Source: CAVTRI01 sp963737075 (GTDB taxonomy: Bacteria; Actinomycetota; Acidimicrobiia; Acidimicrobiales; Palsa-688). Taken from it: a DNA stretch of 64,000 nt. The stretch lies in the NCBI GenBank assembly GCA_963737075.1, contig CAVTRI010000001.1, positions 2,418,001 through 2,482,000 on the forward strand, in the 5' to 3' direction. Each line of letters starts with the position of its first letter. Position 1 is the stretch's first letter. Shown here piece after piece: positions 63,944-64,000 of this stretch. The notes below the pieces were generated by a model. The model was not told the DNA's origin, did no database searches, and saw only the letters and a program-made list of their open reading frames with translations. The position numbers and the translations under genes are program-made.

Positions 63944-64000
63944 CTATACCGGCAGCCGGTCGTGGACCTCCTCCCAGCCCGTGCCCCATTCGGCGAGGCA
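63944..64000 (-). CDS. C-terminal end of an unidentified gene (partial)
   Basis: The minus strand entering from the right edge ends LAEWGTGWEEVHDRLPV followed by TAG at 63944-63946. Too short to identify; no shift in frame is needed. Confidence 0.35.
   Translation of the reverse strand, partial: CLAEWGTGWEEVHDRLPV

Noticed and set aside
40356..64000. A third copy of the tRNA-Ala att repeat to bound an older element
   Set aside because: Scanning by eye did not find the 47-bp sequence or its T-arm part again; it may lie outside the window.

Overview
The window is high-GC DNA whose gene content points to an actinobacterium, probably of the class Acidimicrobiia or a close relative. Supporting signs are a PAC2-family protein, an LLM-class F420-type oxidoreductase, two deazaflavin (F420)-dependent DUF385 reductases, FHA and MDMPI/SCP2-type proteins, many TetR regulators and acyl-CoA dehydrogenases, and a small Lys-rich protein of actinobacterial type. 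The class assignment is inference.

Region 1 (1-8.1 kb) looks like core chromosome: the end of folP, a thioredoxin-TPR protein, an APH-like kinase, PAC2, an LLM oxidoreductase, leuS, an MBL hydrolase, an FHA-HTH protein and tRNA-Ala(GGC). All of these reading frames are intact.

Region 2 (8.1-39.2 kb) is the main structure. It is a roughly 31.1-kb integrative element in the 3' half of tRNA-Ala, bounded by a perfect 47-bp direct repeat (8112-8158 and 39173-39219). A tyrosine integrase gene sits just inside the left repeat. Copies of a (G/A)ACGTAGCCA decamer lie near both ends and look like integrase arm sites. Cargo starts with a toxin-antitoxin remnant and a type III restriction-modification operon (res-mod). 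That operon is inactivated by two frameshifts, an IS630 insertion and two in-frame amber codons. An IS30 copy cuts off a methyltransferase remnant. A metabolic and regulatory load follows: a BBE-like flavin oxidase, a LuxR-type LAL regulator, a TetR/cupin-NTF2 divergon, short-chain dehydrogenases, an F420-type reductase, a carboxymuconolactone decarboxylase divergent from an ECF41-like sigma factor, an extradiol dioxygenase, YceI, and a coupled thioesterase/DUF385/hydrolase/SDR operon next to a TetR.

Region 3 (39.2-51.4 kb) begins with a second, decayed integrase directly outside the right repeat. It suggests an older related element at the same tRNA. After it come a rare alpha/beta-hydrolase-glycosyltransferase fusion and a methyltransferase/TetR divergon with two nested palindromes. 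A gene-poor stretch of fragments follows (44.7-48.2 kb), then a MarR/allene-oxide-cyclase-like lipoprotein pair and an NTF2-like gene with UGA at an apparent Cys position.

Region 4 (51.4-64 kb) is a CoA-thioester catabolic region. One arm holds a thiolase-like/DUF35/hotdog/hotdog/VOC operon. The opposite strand holds an RraA-type aldolase, two acyl-CoA dehydrogenases and a TetR. Next come a molybdenum hydroxylase small and large subunit pair with frameshifts, a third acyl-CoA dehydrogenase and an amidohydrolase. A conserved 30-bp promoter/operator box precedes both the thiolase operon and the TetR/hydroxylase divergon, so one TetR probably controls both.

At least nine reading frames from 8.2 kb onward carry small indels, mostly single-base and often in short G/C runs. 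They may be real decay or uncorrected long-read errors. Reads are needed to decide, and the pseudogene calls below depend on that.
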